DNA from: JBLNBQ01 sp050260095
GTDB taxonomy: Bacteria > Bacillota > UBA5301 > DYFA01
Length of the DNA stretch: 12,789 nt
Assembly (NCBI GenBank): GCA_050260095.1
Contig: JBLNBQ010000063.1
Location: 1 to 12,789 of the forward strand
Direction of reading: 5' to 3'
Of the stretch, positions 1 through 7,299 are shown one piece after another. Position 1 is the first letter of the stretch, and each line of letters starts with the position of its first letter. The notes under the pieces are model-generated. The model did not search any database. It was not told the origin of the DNA and saw only the letters and a list, made by a program, of their open reading frames with translations. Position numbers and translations under genes: made by a program.

Positions 1-2
1 GC

Positions 3-53
3 GCCGGTCTCGCCCTGCTCGGCGTGATTCTCGTCTGGTTCGGCACCCGCTGA
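3..53 (+). CDS. C-terminal end of a membrane protein (partial)
   Basis: The window opens inside a reading frame that ends with TGA at 51-53. The visible 16 residues read AGLALLGVILVWFGTR: a hydrophobic stretch followed by a short charged tail, as at the end of a last membrane helix. The family cannot be named from this much. It is followed by 98 bp containing a nested hairpin and then the ABC importer, so it may be either an upstream operon member or a separate unit. Reading-frame choice rests only on the hydrophobic pattern and the stop position. Confidence 0.4.
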   Translation, partial: AGLALLGVILVWFGTR

Positions 54-88
54 GCCGCCCCAGATCCCGTCCTCACCTCCCTCCTCCC

Positions 89-131
89 GGCCGAATATCC
101 TACTCCGGGCTTGAAGCCCAAGCATTCGGCC
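89..131 (+). promoter_or_regulatory. Nested hairpin in front of the ABC importer
   Basis: A perfect 8-bp outer stem pairs GGCCGAAT (89-96) with ATTCGGCC (124-131). Inside it lies the near-palindrome GGGCTTGAAGCCC (107-119), which can form a 4-bp stem with a UUGAA loop. The outer stem ends only a few bases before the GAGGGGG ribosome binding site of the binding-protein gene. It could be a terminator for the upstream gene, although it lacks a T tract, or a leader structure or operator for the importer. It does not match a riboswitch class I recognise. Confidence 0.45.
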
Positions 132-151
132 TTGAGGGGGAATGAAGTTCA

Positions 152-1180
152 ATGAGGTGGTCTGCTCTTCCCTGCCTGCGTAAGGCGCATGGTCTGGTCC
201 TGGTGCTGGTGGTCGCCGTGTTGCTCTCCGTGGCGGGAGGGCCGGGACTGGCGGCCAACGAGATCAAGATCGCCGGTCAATTCGGCCTGGTCTACGCTCC
301 TCTGATGGTGGCCGACAAGCTGAACACGTTCGAGAAATACGGCCTGAAGCCCGTCTGGCGGGAATACGGGTCCGGCGCGGCGGTCAGGGAGGCCCTGATC
401 TCGGGCGAGGCCGACGTCGGCTTCATGGGAATCCCGCCCTTCCTCATCGGGTGGGATAAGGGAACGCCGTGGAAGGCGTGCCTCGGTTTCATCGTGGTCC
501 CGGTGGGTCTCGTGACCAACCGGCCGGACATCAAGTCGCTCAAGGACTTCAAGCCCACCGACAAGATCGCCGTCCCCTCGCCCGGCAGCGTGCAGCACAT
601 CCTGCTCTCCATGGCCGCCGAGAAGGAGCTGGGCGATCCCAAGGCGCTCGACAAGAACCTGGTCGCGATGGCCCACCCCGACGCCGCCGCCGCCCTGATG
701 GCCAAGCGGGGAGTCGACGCCCACTTCACCACGCCTCCCTACCTCTTCGAAGAACTCAGCCAGCCCGGATGCCACCTGGTCACCGACGACGTCAAAGCGT
801 TTGGCAAGCCGTTCAGCTTCAACGTCGGCGTCGCCACCAAGCGGTTCCACGACAGCCGGCCGGTGGACTACGCCGCCTTCTGCATGGCGGTGCAGGAAGC
901 GACCGCCTACATCAACGAGTACCCGGAGAAGACCGCCGAACTCCTGGCGCCCGAGTTCAAGCTGTCGGTGAAGGAGACCCTCCGGTACATGACCTGGCCG
1001 GGGATGAACTTCACCACCGCCCCCTATGGTCTGGCGGGGTTCAGCGAGTTCATGAAAGACGCGGGCTACATCAAGAAAGTCCCGGCGCGCCTCTCCGACA
1101 TCTGCTGGGAGAACCTGCTGGCCTTCGTCGGCGAACGGGCGGGGGGCAAGTCGGCCATCGAGAAGCTGCAGTACCGGTAG
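152..1180 (+). CDS. ABC transporter substrate-binding protein, NitT/TauT (NMT1/SsuA-like) family
   Basis: This is the extracytoplasmic binding protein of an ABC importer for small organic or inorganic anions or precursors of the nitrate/sulfonate/taurine/HMP class. The 342-aa product has a Sec signal peptide: basic residues to about position 11, a hydrophobic core at about 15-28, and likely cleavage near GLAA at 32-35. There is no lipobox Cys, so it is probably secreted or tethered in another way. The mature protein starts with the family-typical EIKIAGQFG, then YAPLMVADKLNTFEKYGLKP, and a GSGAAVREALISGEADVGF stretch that matches the ligand-cleft region of NMT1-like proteins. The SD GAGGGGG at 134-140 supports the ATG at 152. 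The nearer ATG at 142 is out of frame. Permease and ATPase genes follow on the same strand. The substrate cannot be told from sequence because no metabolic gene for it lies nearby. Confidence 0.9.
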   Translation: MRWSALPCLRKAHGLVLVLVVAVLLSVAGGPGLAANEIKIAGQFGLVYAPLMVADKLNTFEKYGLKPVWREYGSGAAVREALISGEADVGFMGIPPFLIGWDKGTPWKACLGFIVVPVGLVTNRPDIKSLKDFKPTDKIAVPSPGSVQHILLSMAAEKELGDPKALDKNLVAMAHPDAAAALMAKRGVDAHFTTPPYLFEELSQPGCHLVTDDVKAFGKPFSFNVGVATKRFHDSRPVDYAAFCMAVQEATAYINEYPEKTAELLAPEFKLSVKETLRYMTWPGMNFTTAPYGLAGFSEFMKDAGYIKKVPARLSDICWENLLAFVGERAGGKSAIEKLQYR

Positions 1181-1222
1181 ACCCATCTGACAGGTGACGT
1201 CGAGAGACTGGGAGGGAAGGCA

Positions 1223-2026
1223 GTGTCGGTAAGACGCACGTTCGGAGTGATCTTCCGTGGGCGGGGAGTGCGGCAGGCGATCTTCCTCGTGGCCCTGGCA
1301 GTGGTTTGGGAGATGGCGGCCCGCCTTGGTCACCTTCCGGAGCTGCTCTTCCCTCCCTTCACCGCGATCATTCGGGAGTTCTTCCTCGGCTTCGGCACCG
1401 GTGAGCTGGCCCGCCGCGCCGCCTACTCGCTCTACCTGATCGGCGTCGGTCTGGGTCTGGCGATCGTGACGGCGCTCGCGGCCACGGCGCTCGCCATGAC
1501 CTGGAAGACGTTCGCCGAGTGGCTCACCACCCTGATGGCCATCCTTCATCCGCTCCCCGGCATCGCCATCCTGCCCGTGGTGATCCTGTGGCTTGGGACG
1601 GGGCCGCAGTCCATCATCGCGGTGATCTGGTTCTCCGCCTTCTGGCCCCTGGTGACCAACCTCCACACCGGACTGCGGTCGGTCCCGCTCGCCCAGATCG
1701 AAGCCGGTCGCAACCTCGGGCTGGCGGGTTTGCGCCTGGTCTGGACGGTGCTGTTGCCCGGCTCGCTCCCGCACATCCTCACCGGGCTGCGGGTTGCCTG
1801 GGCCCGCGCCTGGCAGGCCTCGGTGGCCGCCGAGATGGTCTTCGGGGCCGCGGGCGGCGAGGGCGGCCTGGGGTGGTACATCTACAAACAGCGTTACTTC
1901 ATGGAGATCGCCGCGGTCTTCGCCGGAATGACGGTCATCGTGCTGATCGGCCTGTTGGTCGAGGAACTCCTCTTCGAGTTGGCCGAGTCGCGCACCGTCC
2001 GGCGCTGGGGGATGACGCTCAGTTGA
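1223..2026 (+). CDS. ABC transporter permease, NitT/TauT (SsuC/TauC-like) family
   Basis: Inner-membrane channel subunit of the importer, 267 aa, a normal length for the family. Several hydrophobic segments are visible: about residues 17-33, 70-95, 108-130, 133-155 and 225-245. The cytoplasmic EAA loop that docks the ATPase begins at E160 (EAGRNLGLAGLRLVWTVLLP) and ends with the usual LPGSLPHILTGLR. The gene starts with GTG at 1223, chosen because GGAGGG at 1211-1216 sits 6 bases upstream. The spacing of about 40 bp after the binding-protein gene and about 45 bp before the ATPase gene indicates one operon. Confidence 0.92.
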   Translation: MSVRRTFGVIFRGRGVRQAIFLVALAVVWEMAARLGHLPELLFPPFTAIIREFFLGFGTGELARRAAYSLYLIGVGLGLAIVTALAATALAMTWKTFAEWLTTLMAILHPLPGIAILPVVILWLGTGPQSIIAVIWFSAFWPLVTNLHTGLRSVPLAQIEAGRNLGLAGLRLVWTVLLPGSLPHILTGLRVAWARAWQASVAAEMVFGAAGGEGGLGWYIYKQRYFMEIAAVFAGMTVIVLIGLLVEELLFELAESRTVRRWGMTLS

Positions 2027-2070
2027 GACCGGCGGGGTCCGGCCGAACGGTACCAGGGGAGGGAGACGCA

Positions 2071-2937
2071 ATGGCGATCATGGCGGCAACAGGGCTCAGC
2101 AAGGTCTACACGGGCGGCGGGCGCGCGGTGCCGGCGCTGGAAGACCTGAACTTCACCGTGGAAGAAGGGGAGTTCCTGACCCTCATCGGCCCTTCGGGGT
2201 GCGGCAAGTCGACCCTGCTGCGGTGTCTGGCCGGGTTCGACCGCCCCACCAGCGGGCAGGCCGTCCTCGACGGGCGAACGATCAGCGGGCCGGGCGCCGA
2301 CCGGATGATGGTCTTCCAGGGCTTCGACCAGCTCTTCCCGTGGCTGACGGTCCGGGAGAACCTGGCGCAGGCCCTCCGCCTGACCCGCGTCTGCCCCGGG
2401 AAGGCGGCGAGCCGGGCGTTGGCCGGGACTTACCTCGACCTCGTCGGGCTCGAGGCTTACGGCGACTTCTACCCCCATCATCTCTCGGGCGGCATGAAGC
2501 AGCGCGTGGCGATCGCCCGGGCCCTATGCGTAAGACCCCGGGTGCTGCTGATGGACGAACCCTTCGGCAGCCTCGACGCCCTCACCAGGGCCACGTTGCA
2601 GCAGGAGCTGTTGCGCATTTGGGAGGAGACCAAGGTGACGGTGGTCTTCGTCACCCACAACATCGAGGAAGCGGTGCTGACGGCCGACCGCATCGCGGTG
2701 CTCACGCCCGGCCCGGGACGGCTCAAGCGCCTGCTCGTCAACTCGCTCCCCCGCCCGCGCAGCCCGGAGATGCCCGGCTTCGCCGACCTCTGGGAGCAGC
2801 TCCACGGTCTGCTCGGGCTCCCCCGCCAGGCGGCCCAGCCGCTCTCCCGCGCCGGCGCACCGCTCTCGCCGCTGCCCGGCCCCATCCCTCTGCCGCCGCT
2901 CTCAGGTCAGTTGACGCGGGAACAGCTTCAGGCGTGA
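2071..2937 (+). CDS. ABC transporter ATP-binding protein, NitT/TauT (SsuB/TauB-like) family
   Basis: Cytoplasmic ATPase that drives the importer, 288 aa. All nucleotide-binding motifs are present: Walker A GPSGCGKST (40-48), Q-loop Gln83, signature LSGG (138-141), Walker B MDEP with D162/E163, D-loop SLD and switch His196 in VTHN. The reading frame is open far upstream, but AGGGGAGGGA at 2055-2064 places the start at ATG 2071. The last 40 or so residues are rich in Pro, Leu and Ala and form a tail beyond the usual family end (about 250-260 aa); I see no regulatory domain in it. The 3' end overlaps the convergent transglutaminase-like ORF by 10 bp, so no terminator fits between the two operons. 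Confidence 0.93.
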   Translation: MAIMAATGLSKVYTGGGRAVPALEDLNFTVEEGEFLTLIGPSGCGKSTLLRCLAGFDRPTSGQAVLDGRTISGPGADRMMVFQGFDQLFPWLTVRENLAQALRLTRVCPGKAASRALAGTYLDLVGLEAYGDFYPHHLSGGMKQRVAIARALCVRPRVLLMDEPFGSLDALTRATLQQELLRIWEETKVTVVFVTHNIEEAVLTADRIAVLTPGPGRLKRLLVNSLPRPRSPEMPGFADLWEQLHGLLGLPRQAAQPLSRAGAPLSPLPGPIPLPPLSGQLTREQLQA

Positions 2938-3125
2938 GCGGCCGGGCGCGTTAGCGGGATTGGTCGTGTCCACGTCCTTCTCTTCCCGCCCAGAGCGACG
3001 CGCAGCCAGAGGTGGCCCGAGACGGTTGCGCCTTCCTGCACCCCGTGCACCATCTTGCCCGGGAACCGCCCCTTGGTGGTGCAGACCAGCCGGGCCGGGA
3101 TCCCGAACCGTCGGCAGACGTTCAT
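2928..3125 (-). CDS. Transglutaminase-like fragment, probably frameshifted near its end
   Basis: A 65-aa ORF that starts at ATG 3125, overlapping the stop of the Cys-rich ORF (ATGA). It contains CRRFGIPARLV and then GHLWLRVALGG, which resemble the 'lcralGIPARvv' and 'HaWvev-lgg' segments of transglutaminase-like proteins (His of a Cys-His-Asp triad). In the reading frame as given it then runs into an Arg/Pro-rich end. Adding one base in the G-rich stretch near 2984-2992 would continue it as EEKDVDTTNPANAPG and on to a stop at 2902, putting an Asp 15 residues after the His, exactly where the family's triad Asp belongs. The region is therefore either a frameshifted gene or a sequencing error. 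The catalytic Cys would have to come from the upstream ORF. Family assignment is my inference from short motifs only. Confidence 0.45.
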   Translation of the reverse strand: MNVCRRFGIPARLVCTTKGRFPGKMVHGVQEGATVSGHLWLRVALGGKRRTWTRPIPLTRPAAHA

Positions 3126-3310
3126 GCGGGGCCTTTCCGGTCGCAGTGGACCGCGTAACGCTTGCGGGAGTGGTTCTCCCGGCAGGCTGCGCAGTGGCCA
3201 TAGTTCTCGCCGCAGACCTTCGGACAGCTGCAGGGGGCGAGCCCCTGTTCCACCCAGGCCGTCTCGCTGATGACGTTGAAGCCGTGACGCCGCAGCAGAG
3301 CGGCGGTCAC
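3122..3310 (-). CDS. Small Cys-rich protein of unknown function behind degV
   Basis: A 62-aa ORF with GTG start at 3310, 14 bases past the degV stop. An ATG at 3346 would give 74 aa and overlap degV by 22 bases; neither start has a well-spaced SD, so translation is probably coupled to degV. The core APCSCPKVCGENYGHCAACR has the spacing C-x-C-x3-C-x6-C-x2-C, with a further HC near the end, like a small zinc- or iron-sulfur-binding knuckle. I do not recognise the family. Its stop overlaps the start of the transglutaminase-like ORF by four bases. An alternative is that both are pieces of one protein split by a one-base loss near 3122-3140, in which case the final HCDRKG could hold the transglutaminase nucleophile. 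Confidence 0.5.
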   Translation of the reverse strand: MTAALLRRHGFNVISETAWVEQGLAPCSCPKVCGENYGHCAACRENHSRKRYAVHCDRKGPA

Positions 3311-3324
3311 CCCCTGGCCCGGGA

Positions 3325-4161
3325 TCAGCGGGCGGTGACGATGCATGGTCCGAGGATGTCGGGGCCGGTGTGGCTGCCGAGAACCGGCGACAGCTGGACC
3401 AGCGGCACCTCCACGCCCAGAAGGGCTTCCATCTCCGCGGCGAACTCCCGGGCCTCCTCGAGGTTGTCCCCGTAGTGCAGAGCCGCCCGTTCGACTCCGA
3501 GTTCGGCGCGTTCCTTGCAGAGTTCCAGAAGGCGCGCCTTGGCCGCCTTCAGCGTCCGGACCTTCTCCAGGGCGCCCATGCTCCCCTCGGCGTCGAACCA
3601 GATGATCGGCTTGAGCTGGATGAGCGAACCGATCAGCGCCGCGGCGCCGGAGAGCCGCCCCCCCTCGTAAAGGTACTTGAGCGACTCGACCATGAAGTAG
3701 GTCCGGGTGCGCGTCTTCTGGTCCTCGAGCGCTTGCACGATCTCGGCGCGGCTCGCCCCTGCGGCGGCCAGTTCGACCGCCTTGCGGGCCAGCATACCCT
3801 GACCGAAGCCGCTCATGGCGGAGTCGCAGACGCTCACCCGGTCGGTCTCGAGCAACTGCGTCGCGAGCCGGGCGGAATTCACTGTTCCGGAGATCCGGCT
3901 GGAGAGCAAGACGCACACGACCTCGTCCCCCGCCTTGAGCGCGCCGCGGAAGACTTCCATGAAGGCGGCCGGCTCCGGCTGGGCGGTCGCGAAGCGGCTG
4001 CCTCCCCGCTGCCGGCGGTAGAAATCGTCGTACGAAAGGTCGAAAAGCTCCCGCACCGCCTGGTCACCCTCTCTGACATACAGCGGCACACCGGTGATCC
4101 CGTAGCGCGCGTAGTCTTCCAGGGTGAACGAGGAGGTGGTGTCGGTGACGACCCTGATCAT
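3325..4161 (-). CDS. DegV family fatty-acid-binding protein
   Basis: Cytosolic DegV/FakB-type protein of 278 aa. In the characterised Firmicutes members these proteins hold a fatty acid for phosphorylation by FakA; others have no known role. The start MIRVVTDTTSSF matches the canonical 'MIKIVTDSTSD' opening. SSRISGTVNSA matches the 'SSkLSGTyqSA' lipid-binding loop, and YLYEGGRLSG matches the conserved 'yLkkGGRIs' segment. The reading frame has an ATG at 4167, but the GGAGG SD at 4169-4173 would be almost touching it. The ATG at 4161 has 7-base spacing and the conserved N terminus, so I use it. It is the first gene of a three-ORF unit with the Cys-rich and transglutaminase-like ORFs, and it is divergent from the AAA+/VWA operon across about 190 bp in which I see no convincing promoter. 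No FakA kinase gene is in the window. Confidence 0.93.
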   Translation of the reverse strand: MIRVVTDTTSSFTLEDYARYGITGVPLYVREGDQAVRELFDLSYDDFYRRQRGGSRFATAQPEPAAFMEVFRGALKAGDEVVCVLLSSRISGTVNSARLATQLLETDRVSVCDSAMSGFGQGMLARKAVELAAAGASRAEIVQALEDQKTRTRTYFMVESLKYLYEGGRLSGAAALIGSLIQLKPIIWFDAEGSMGALEKVRTLKAAKARLLELCKERAELGVERAALHYGDNLEEAREFAAEMEALLGVEVPLVQLSPVLGSHTGPDILGPCIVTAR

Positions 4162-4349
4162 GTCCATCCCTCCAGGCCTTTCTTACCCTGAGGTGATTCG
4201 CCCCAAGCGGCGCCCTTCCTCCCTTCCCTGGCCCCCGCCAGCGTCCCGGCCGATTTGTTCCCCTTCTAGCTGCGCTTTCCTGCGTACCGAGCCGGGCGGA
4301 CGGGGAGGGTAAGCGTAGATCCTACTCTGGTCACGGGAGGAATGGACGG

Positions 4350-4439
4350 ATGACTCAAGTCCTCGTTGCGTTCGGAATCGTCTTCCTGGTCATGGTCTTC
4401 CTGGCCTGGGTGCTGTTCAGCGCGCTCTACCATAGCTGA
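4350..4439 (+). CDS. 29-aa single-span membrane peptide leading the AAA+/VWA operon
   Basis: A very short ORF with a clear start: GGGAGG at 4335-4340 lies 9 bases before ATG 4350. An ATG at 4342 meets a stop after three codons. The product begins MTQVLVAFGIVFLVMVFLAW and ends VLFSALYHS, so nearly the whole chain is one hydrophobic helix with short polar ends. TGA at 4437-4439 is followed after 8 bases by the GTG of the AAA+ gene, which has no SD of its own. Translation of that gene may therefore depend on this ORF. It could be a membrane anchor or regulator for the ATPase, or a leader peptide. No family is recognised. Confidence 0.6.
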   Translation: MTQVLVAFGIVFLVMVFLAWVLFSALYHS

Positions 4440-4447
4440 CCGCGGCG

Positions 4448-5659
4448 GTGAAGACCTACGCCGAGCTTCGGCAGCATGCGGGGAACGCCGCGCTGTTCCG
4501 GGCGGCTCAACTCTCGCTCATCGGCGCCATCCGGGAATGTCCCCTTCACCTGCACGCCCAGGGGGTGCGCGGGACCGGCAAGACCACCCTCCTGCGGGCG
4601 GCCGCCACCCTGCTCCCGCCGATCGTCCGGATCGAAGGGTGCCTCTACAACTGCGACCCGCGGGCTCCCCACTGCCCCGAACACCGGGAGGCGGACGAGG
4701 CAGCCCTGCGGCGCGCCGAGACGGTCCCCGGACCATTCCTCGAACTCTCGCACTCGACCAAAGTGGCCACCGCCGTGGGCAGCATCGATCTCTCCCGGCT
4801 GGTGGGCGTCGTCGACCCGGCGGCGGCGCTTTTGCCCGGCATCATCCCCCAGGCGCACCGCGGGATTGTCTTCATCGACGAGATCAACCGGCTGGCCGAC
4901 ACGGCGCCGGAACTCACCGACATCCTGCTCGACGTGATGGGCACCAAACCCGGGCGACTGCAGGTCGAGGAGTCGGGGCTGCCGGTGGCGACGCTGACCA
5001 CCGTCACGACGGTGTGGGCCGCCTCCAACCCCGACGAGGACCCGGGTCCGCTGGCCGAGATCCGCCGCCAGCTCTCCGACCGGTTCGATCTGGTGGTGAC
5101 GGTCGAACGCCCCCAGGAAGCCGGGGTCGTGCAGGAGATCATCGCCGAACAGGTGCGCAGCCTGGCCGAACCCTCCGGGGAGGCGGGCTTGGCGGCGGGC
5201 GAGGCGTCGCGCCATCTGGCGGCGGCGCGGGAGGCCCTGCTGCAGGCGGCCGCCCGGGTGCCGCAGGTCGTTCTGCCGGAGGCGCTCAGCCAGTTGATCG
5301 CGAGCGTCTACCTGCAGTATGGGATCGAAAGCCTCCGGGCCGCCGAGGGCCTGGCCTTGGCTTCCGTCTTCAACTGCGCCCTGCGCGGCGGCGCCACGGT
5401 GGAGCGCAGCGATCTGGCGACCGTGGCCCCCCTGGTGCTCGCCCACCGCCTCGACGCCGAAACGTTGGCGGCGATCCTCGACCACCTCGCCGGCGGCGCC
5501 AGCCTGCCGAAGGGGGGCTCTGGCGCGCGGGGCGGCCAGAACAAGGGCGGGCGCGGCGCGGGCCGGGCCGGCGGCGGGGTCTTCGGCCTGCGCCGGGCCA
5601 GGCTCCTGCGCGACCTCGACCCGTTCGAGGCCTGGCGGCCCGAGAACGAACTCAAATGA
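4448..5659 (+). CDS. AAA+ ATPase, magnesium-chelatase ChlI/MoxR-like
   Basis: A 403-aa cytosolic AAA+ motor of the ChlI/BchI-MoxR clade. These form hexamers that remodel a partner, usually together with a VWA-domain protein. Walker A is GVRGTGKTT (39-47), Walker B is IVFIDEINRL (D144/E145), sensor-1 Asn194 lies in AASNP, and an arginine-finger segment RRQLSDRFD lies near 208-216. After strand 2 a Cys cluster (GCLYNCDPRAPHCPEHR) matches the Cys-containing insertion seen in many stand-alone ChlI-like proteins. Residues about 350-400 form a Gly/Arg-rich linker. The start is GTG at 4448, just after the 29-aa peptide gene. The stop overlaps the ATG of the VWA gene (ATGA). No ChlH/CobN subunit is present, so a role in chlorophyll or cobalamin synthesis is not supported; chaperone-like activation of an unknown target is more likely. 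Confidence 0.9.
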   Translation: MKTYAELRQHAGNAALFRAAQLSLIGAIRECPLHLHAQGVRGTGKTTLLRAAATLLPPIVRIEGCLYNCDPRAPHCPEHREADEAALRRAETVPGPFLELSHSTKVATAVGSIDLSRLVGVVDPAAALLPGIIPQAHRGIVFIDEINRLADTAPELTDILLDVMGTKPGRLQVEESGLPVATLTTVTTVWAASNPDEDPGPLAEIRRQLSDRFDLVVTVERPQEAGVVQEIIAEQVRSLAEPSGEAGLAAGEASRHLAAAREALLQAAARVPQVVLPEALSQLIASVYLQYGIESLRAAEGLALASVFNCALRGGATVERSDLATVAPLVLAHRLDAETLAAILDHLAGGASLPKGGSGARGGQNKGGRGAGRAGGGVFGLRRARLLRDLDPFEAWRPENELK

Positions 5660-7188
5660 TCGGTTCGCGCCGGCCGGACGAAGCCCCCCGGGACCGGCTG
5701 GGCTTCATCGAGGTGATCGCCTCGGGCCGGCTGGTGCGGCTGGGCGAGGCGGCCCTCGTCGGACACGCCACGGTGGTGGCCGATCCCCGCCATCTCGATG
5801 TGGTCTTCGCCGGCCCCCCGCTGCAAAGCCCGTGCCCCCTCGGCCTCTGGCTCTTCCACTACCCTGGCGTGCCGCCGCTCGAGGGCGCGCTAGCCGCGGT
5901 GCGCGCCGGCCTCGCCGCGCACGCCGCCGCCGCCGGCCGAACCCGCCTGCCCCAGCCGGATGTCCTCCGTTGGTATCCCACCTTGCCGGAGCGTGAGCTG
6001 CCCGACCTCTCCATCGTGGTCGGCCGCCTGCCGGAAGGGTATGGACTGCACTGCCGGGCCTCGCTCTTCCGGGCGCTCTGGCCGGCGCTGCCCTACATCG
6101 TGGAGGCGCTCGAAGAGTACCTCTGCTCGGCCGGGTTTCCCCCCCGGCTAATCCGGGAGATCCGGCCCCTCGCCGGCGAGGCGCTGGAGGAAGCGGCGTG
6201 GACCCTCCCCACCCTGGTGGCGCGCCGGCCCCGCGGCCAGCACGGGCAGGGCCAGGCGAATGCGACGACGCGCCGGCCCGCGCCCGAGCAGGGGCCGGCC
6301 GGGACGCCGCGAGCCGCCCGGGTCGCCCGCGGCAGGGGCGGGAGCGGCTCGGCCGCCCCGGAGGGGGAACCGGCTCCGGCAAAGGCGGGAGACCGGTGGT
6401 GGAAGCGCCTGCTCGCCGCCGTGGGAGCGGGAGCGCGCCAAGATGCCCCCCCGGCCGTGAGGCGCGGCCGGATGGCCAGCCTCACCCGCCCACGGCAGCG
6501 GGTGGTCCGCCCGGCCCGCGCCGGGAGGCGCACCCTGGGCCAGCTGGACCTCCCGCGCACCGTGGTGGAGGCCGCCAGTCGCGGCGCCCGCACCGGGGAA
6601 GGCCGTTTCCGCCTGGCCGAGGAAGACCTGCGCTTCGCCATCCAGCCCGAGCGCGACGACCCCGACCGCTGCCTGCTCCTCGACACCAGCGCCAGCATGG
6701 CCGGCTCGCGCGCCCGGGCGCTCCAGCAGATGGCCGATTTCCTCCTGCGCAACAGCCGCGGCCGGGTGGCCGTGGTGGCCTTCTCCGGCGGCACGGCCCA
6801 GGTCGTCTCCGGCTTCACCCGGTCCCGCCGGGCCCTGCGCGAGGCCATGGCGCGGCTGCGCCCCTCGGGGCTCACGCCCCTCGCCGCCGGGCTGATGCTC
6901 AGCCTCGACCTCGTGCGGTCCAGCGGCCGCCACGGCGAAGTCATCCTGCTGACCGACGGGGAGCCGACCCGGGCCCTGTGGAGCCACAGTTCGGAACAGG
7001 ACAGTTACCGGGCGGGCGAGGCGCTGCGCCGGGCGGGGGTGCGGCTGGTCTGTTGCGGCCTGCGGGCCAACGAAGGCTTCCTGGCCGAGCTGGCGGAGCG
7101 GGGCGGGGGGCGCCTCTTCGTGCTGCGGGATTTCTCGTCAGGCTCTCTGCTGGCGCTCTCCCGGGGCCTGCTGGCGCAGCGAACCTGA
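5656..7188 (+). CDS. VWA (MIDAS) domain protein, ChlD-like partner of the AAA+ ATPase
   Basis: A 510-aa protein. Residues 1 to about 185 form a globular domain without Walker motifs that I do not recognise. Residues about 190-310 are a low-complexity Arg/Ala/Pro/Gly linker. The C-terminal 190 residues are a von Willebrand A domain with a complete metal-ion-dependent adhesion site: DTSAS (343-347), Thr407 in SGLTPLAAGL, and Asp434 in LLTDGEPT. In magnesium chelatase and MoxR systems the VWA protein links the ATPase to its substrate. The ATG at 5656 overlaps the AAA+ stop by four bases, which is tight translational coupling. The protein differs from true ChlD in lacking an N-terminal AAA-like domain. 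The very GC-rich linker makes the opposite strands look open as well, but the motifs settle the frame. Confidence 0.9.
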   Translation: MIGSRRPDEAPRDRLGFIEVIASGRLVRLGEAALVGHATVVADPRHLDVVFAGPPLQSPCPLGLWLFHYPGVPPLEGALAAVRAGLAAHAAAAGRTRLPQPDVLRWYPTLPERELPDLSIVVGRLPEGYGLHCRASLFRALWPALPYIVEALEEYLCSAGFPPRLIREIRPLAGEALEEAAWTLPTLVARRPRGQHGQGQANATTRRPAPEQGPAGTPRAARVARGRGGSGSAAPEGEPAPAKAGDRWWKRLLAAVGAGARQDAPPAVRRGRMASLTRPRQRVVRPARAGRRTLGQLDLPRTVVEAASRGARTGEGRFRLAEEDLRFAIQPERDDPDRCLLLDTSASMAGSRARALQQMADFLLRNSRGRVAVVAFSGGTAQVVSGFTRSRRALREAMARLRPSGLTPLAAGLMLSLDLVRSSGRHGEVILLTDGEPTRALWSHSSEQDSYRAGEALRRAGVRLVCCGLRANEGFLAELAERGGGRLFVLRDFSSGSLLALSRGLLAQRT

Positions 7189-7299
7189 GCGCCCGCGCCC
7201 CGCCGGCGCGACGGCGTTCAGGGTGAGGCCGGCGAGGACGGCCAGGAGGAGCACCGCGCCCTGGAGCGGGGAGCACCGCTCTTCCGGCGTTCCACAGGC

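Noticed and set aside
149..2071. A very long open frame (about 640 codons) on the - strand opposite the ABC importer
   Set aside because: It is a by-product of GC-rich codon bias. The translation is rich in Arg, Gly, Asp, His and Gln without recognisable motifs, while the + strand has complete ABC transporter motifs and SD sites.
3370..4191. Open frame of 273 codons on the + strand opposite degV
   Set aside because: Antisense shadow of degV; the - strand carries the DegV motifs and a well-spaced SD.
97..4327. The 9-mer ATCCTACTC occurs before both the importer (97-105) and the 29-aa peptide gene (4319-4327)
   Set aside because: A shared 9-mer is expected many times by chance in a window this long, and the flanking bases and distances to the genes differ.
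4168..4349. Possible promoters between degV and the 29-aa peptide gene
   Set aside because: Candidates such as TTGTTC at about 4256 and TTGGGG...TAAGAA on the - strand have wrong spacing or poor -10 matches, so I did not annotate them.
7139..7290. Hydrophobic stretch (GAVLLLAVLAGLTLNAVAPA) on the - strand, in frame just after the DUF362 stop
   Set aside because: There is no start with an SD, and it runs into the antisense of the VWA gene after a few codons. It could be a decayed membrane segment but support is too thin to annotate.
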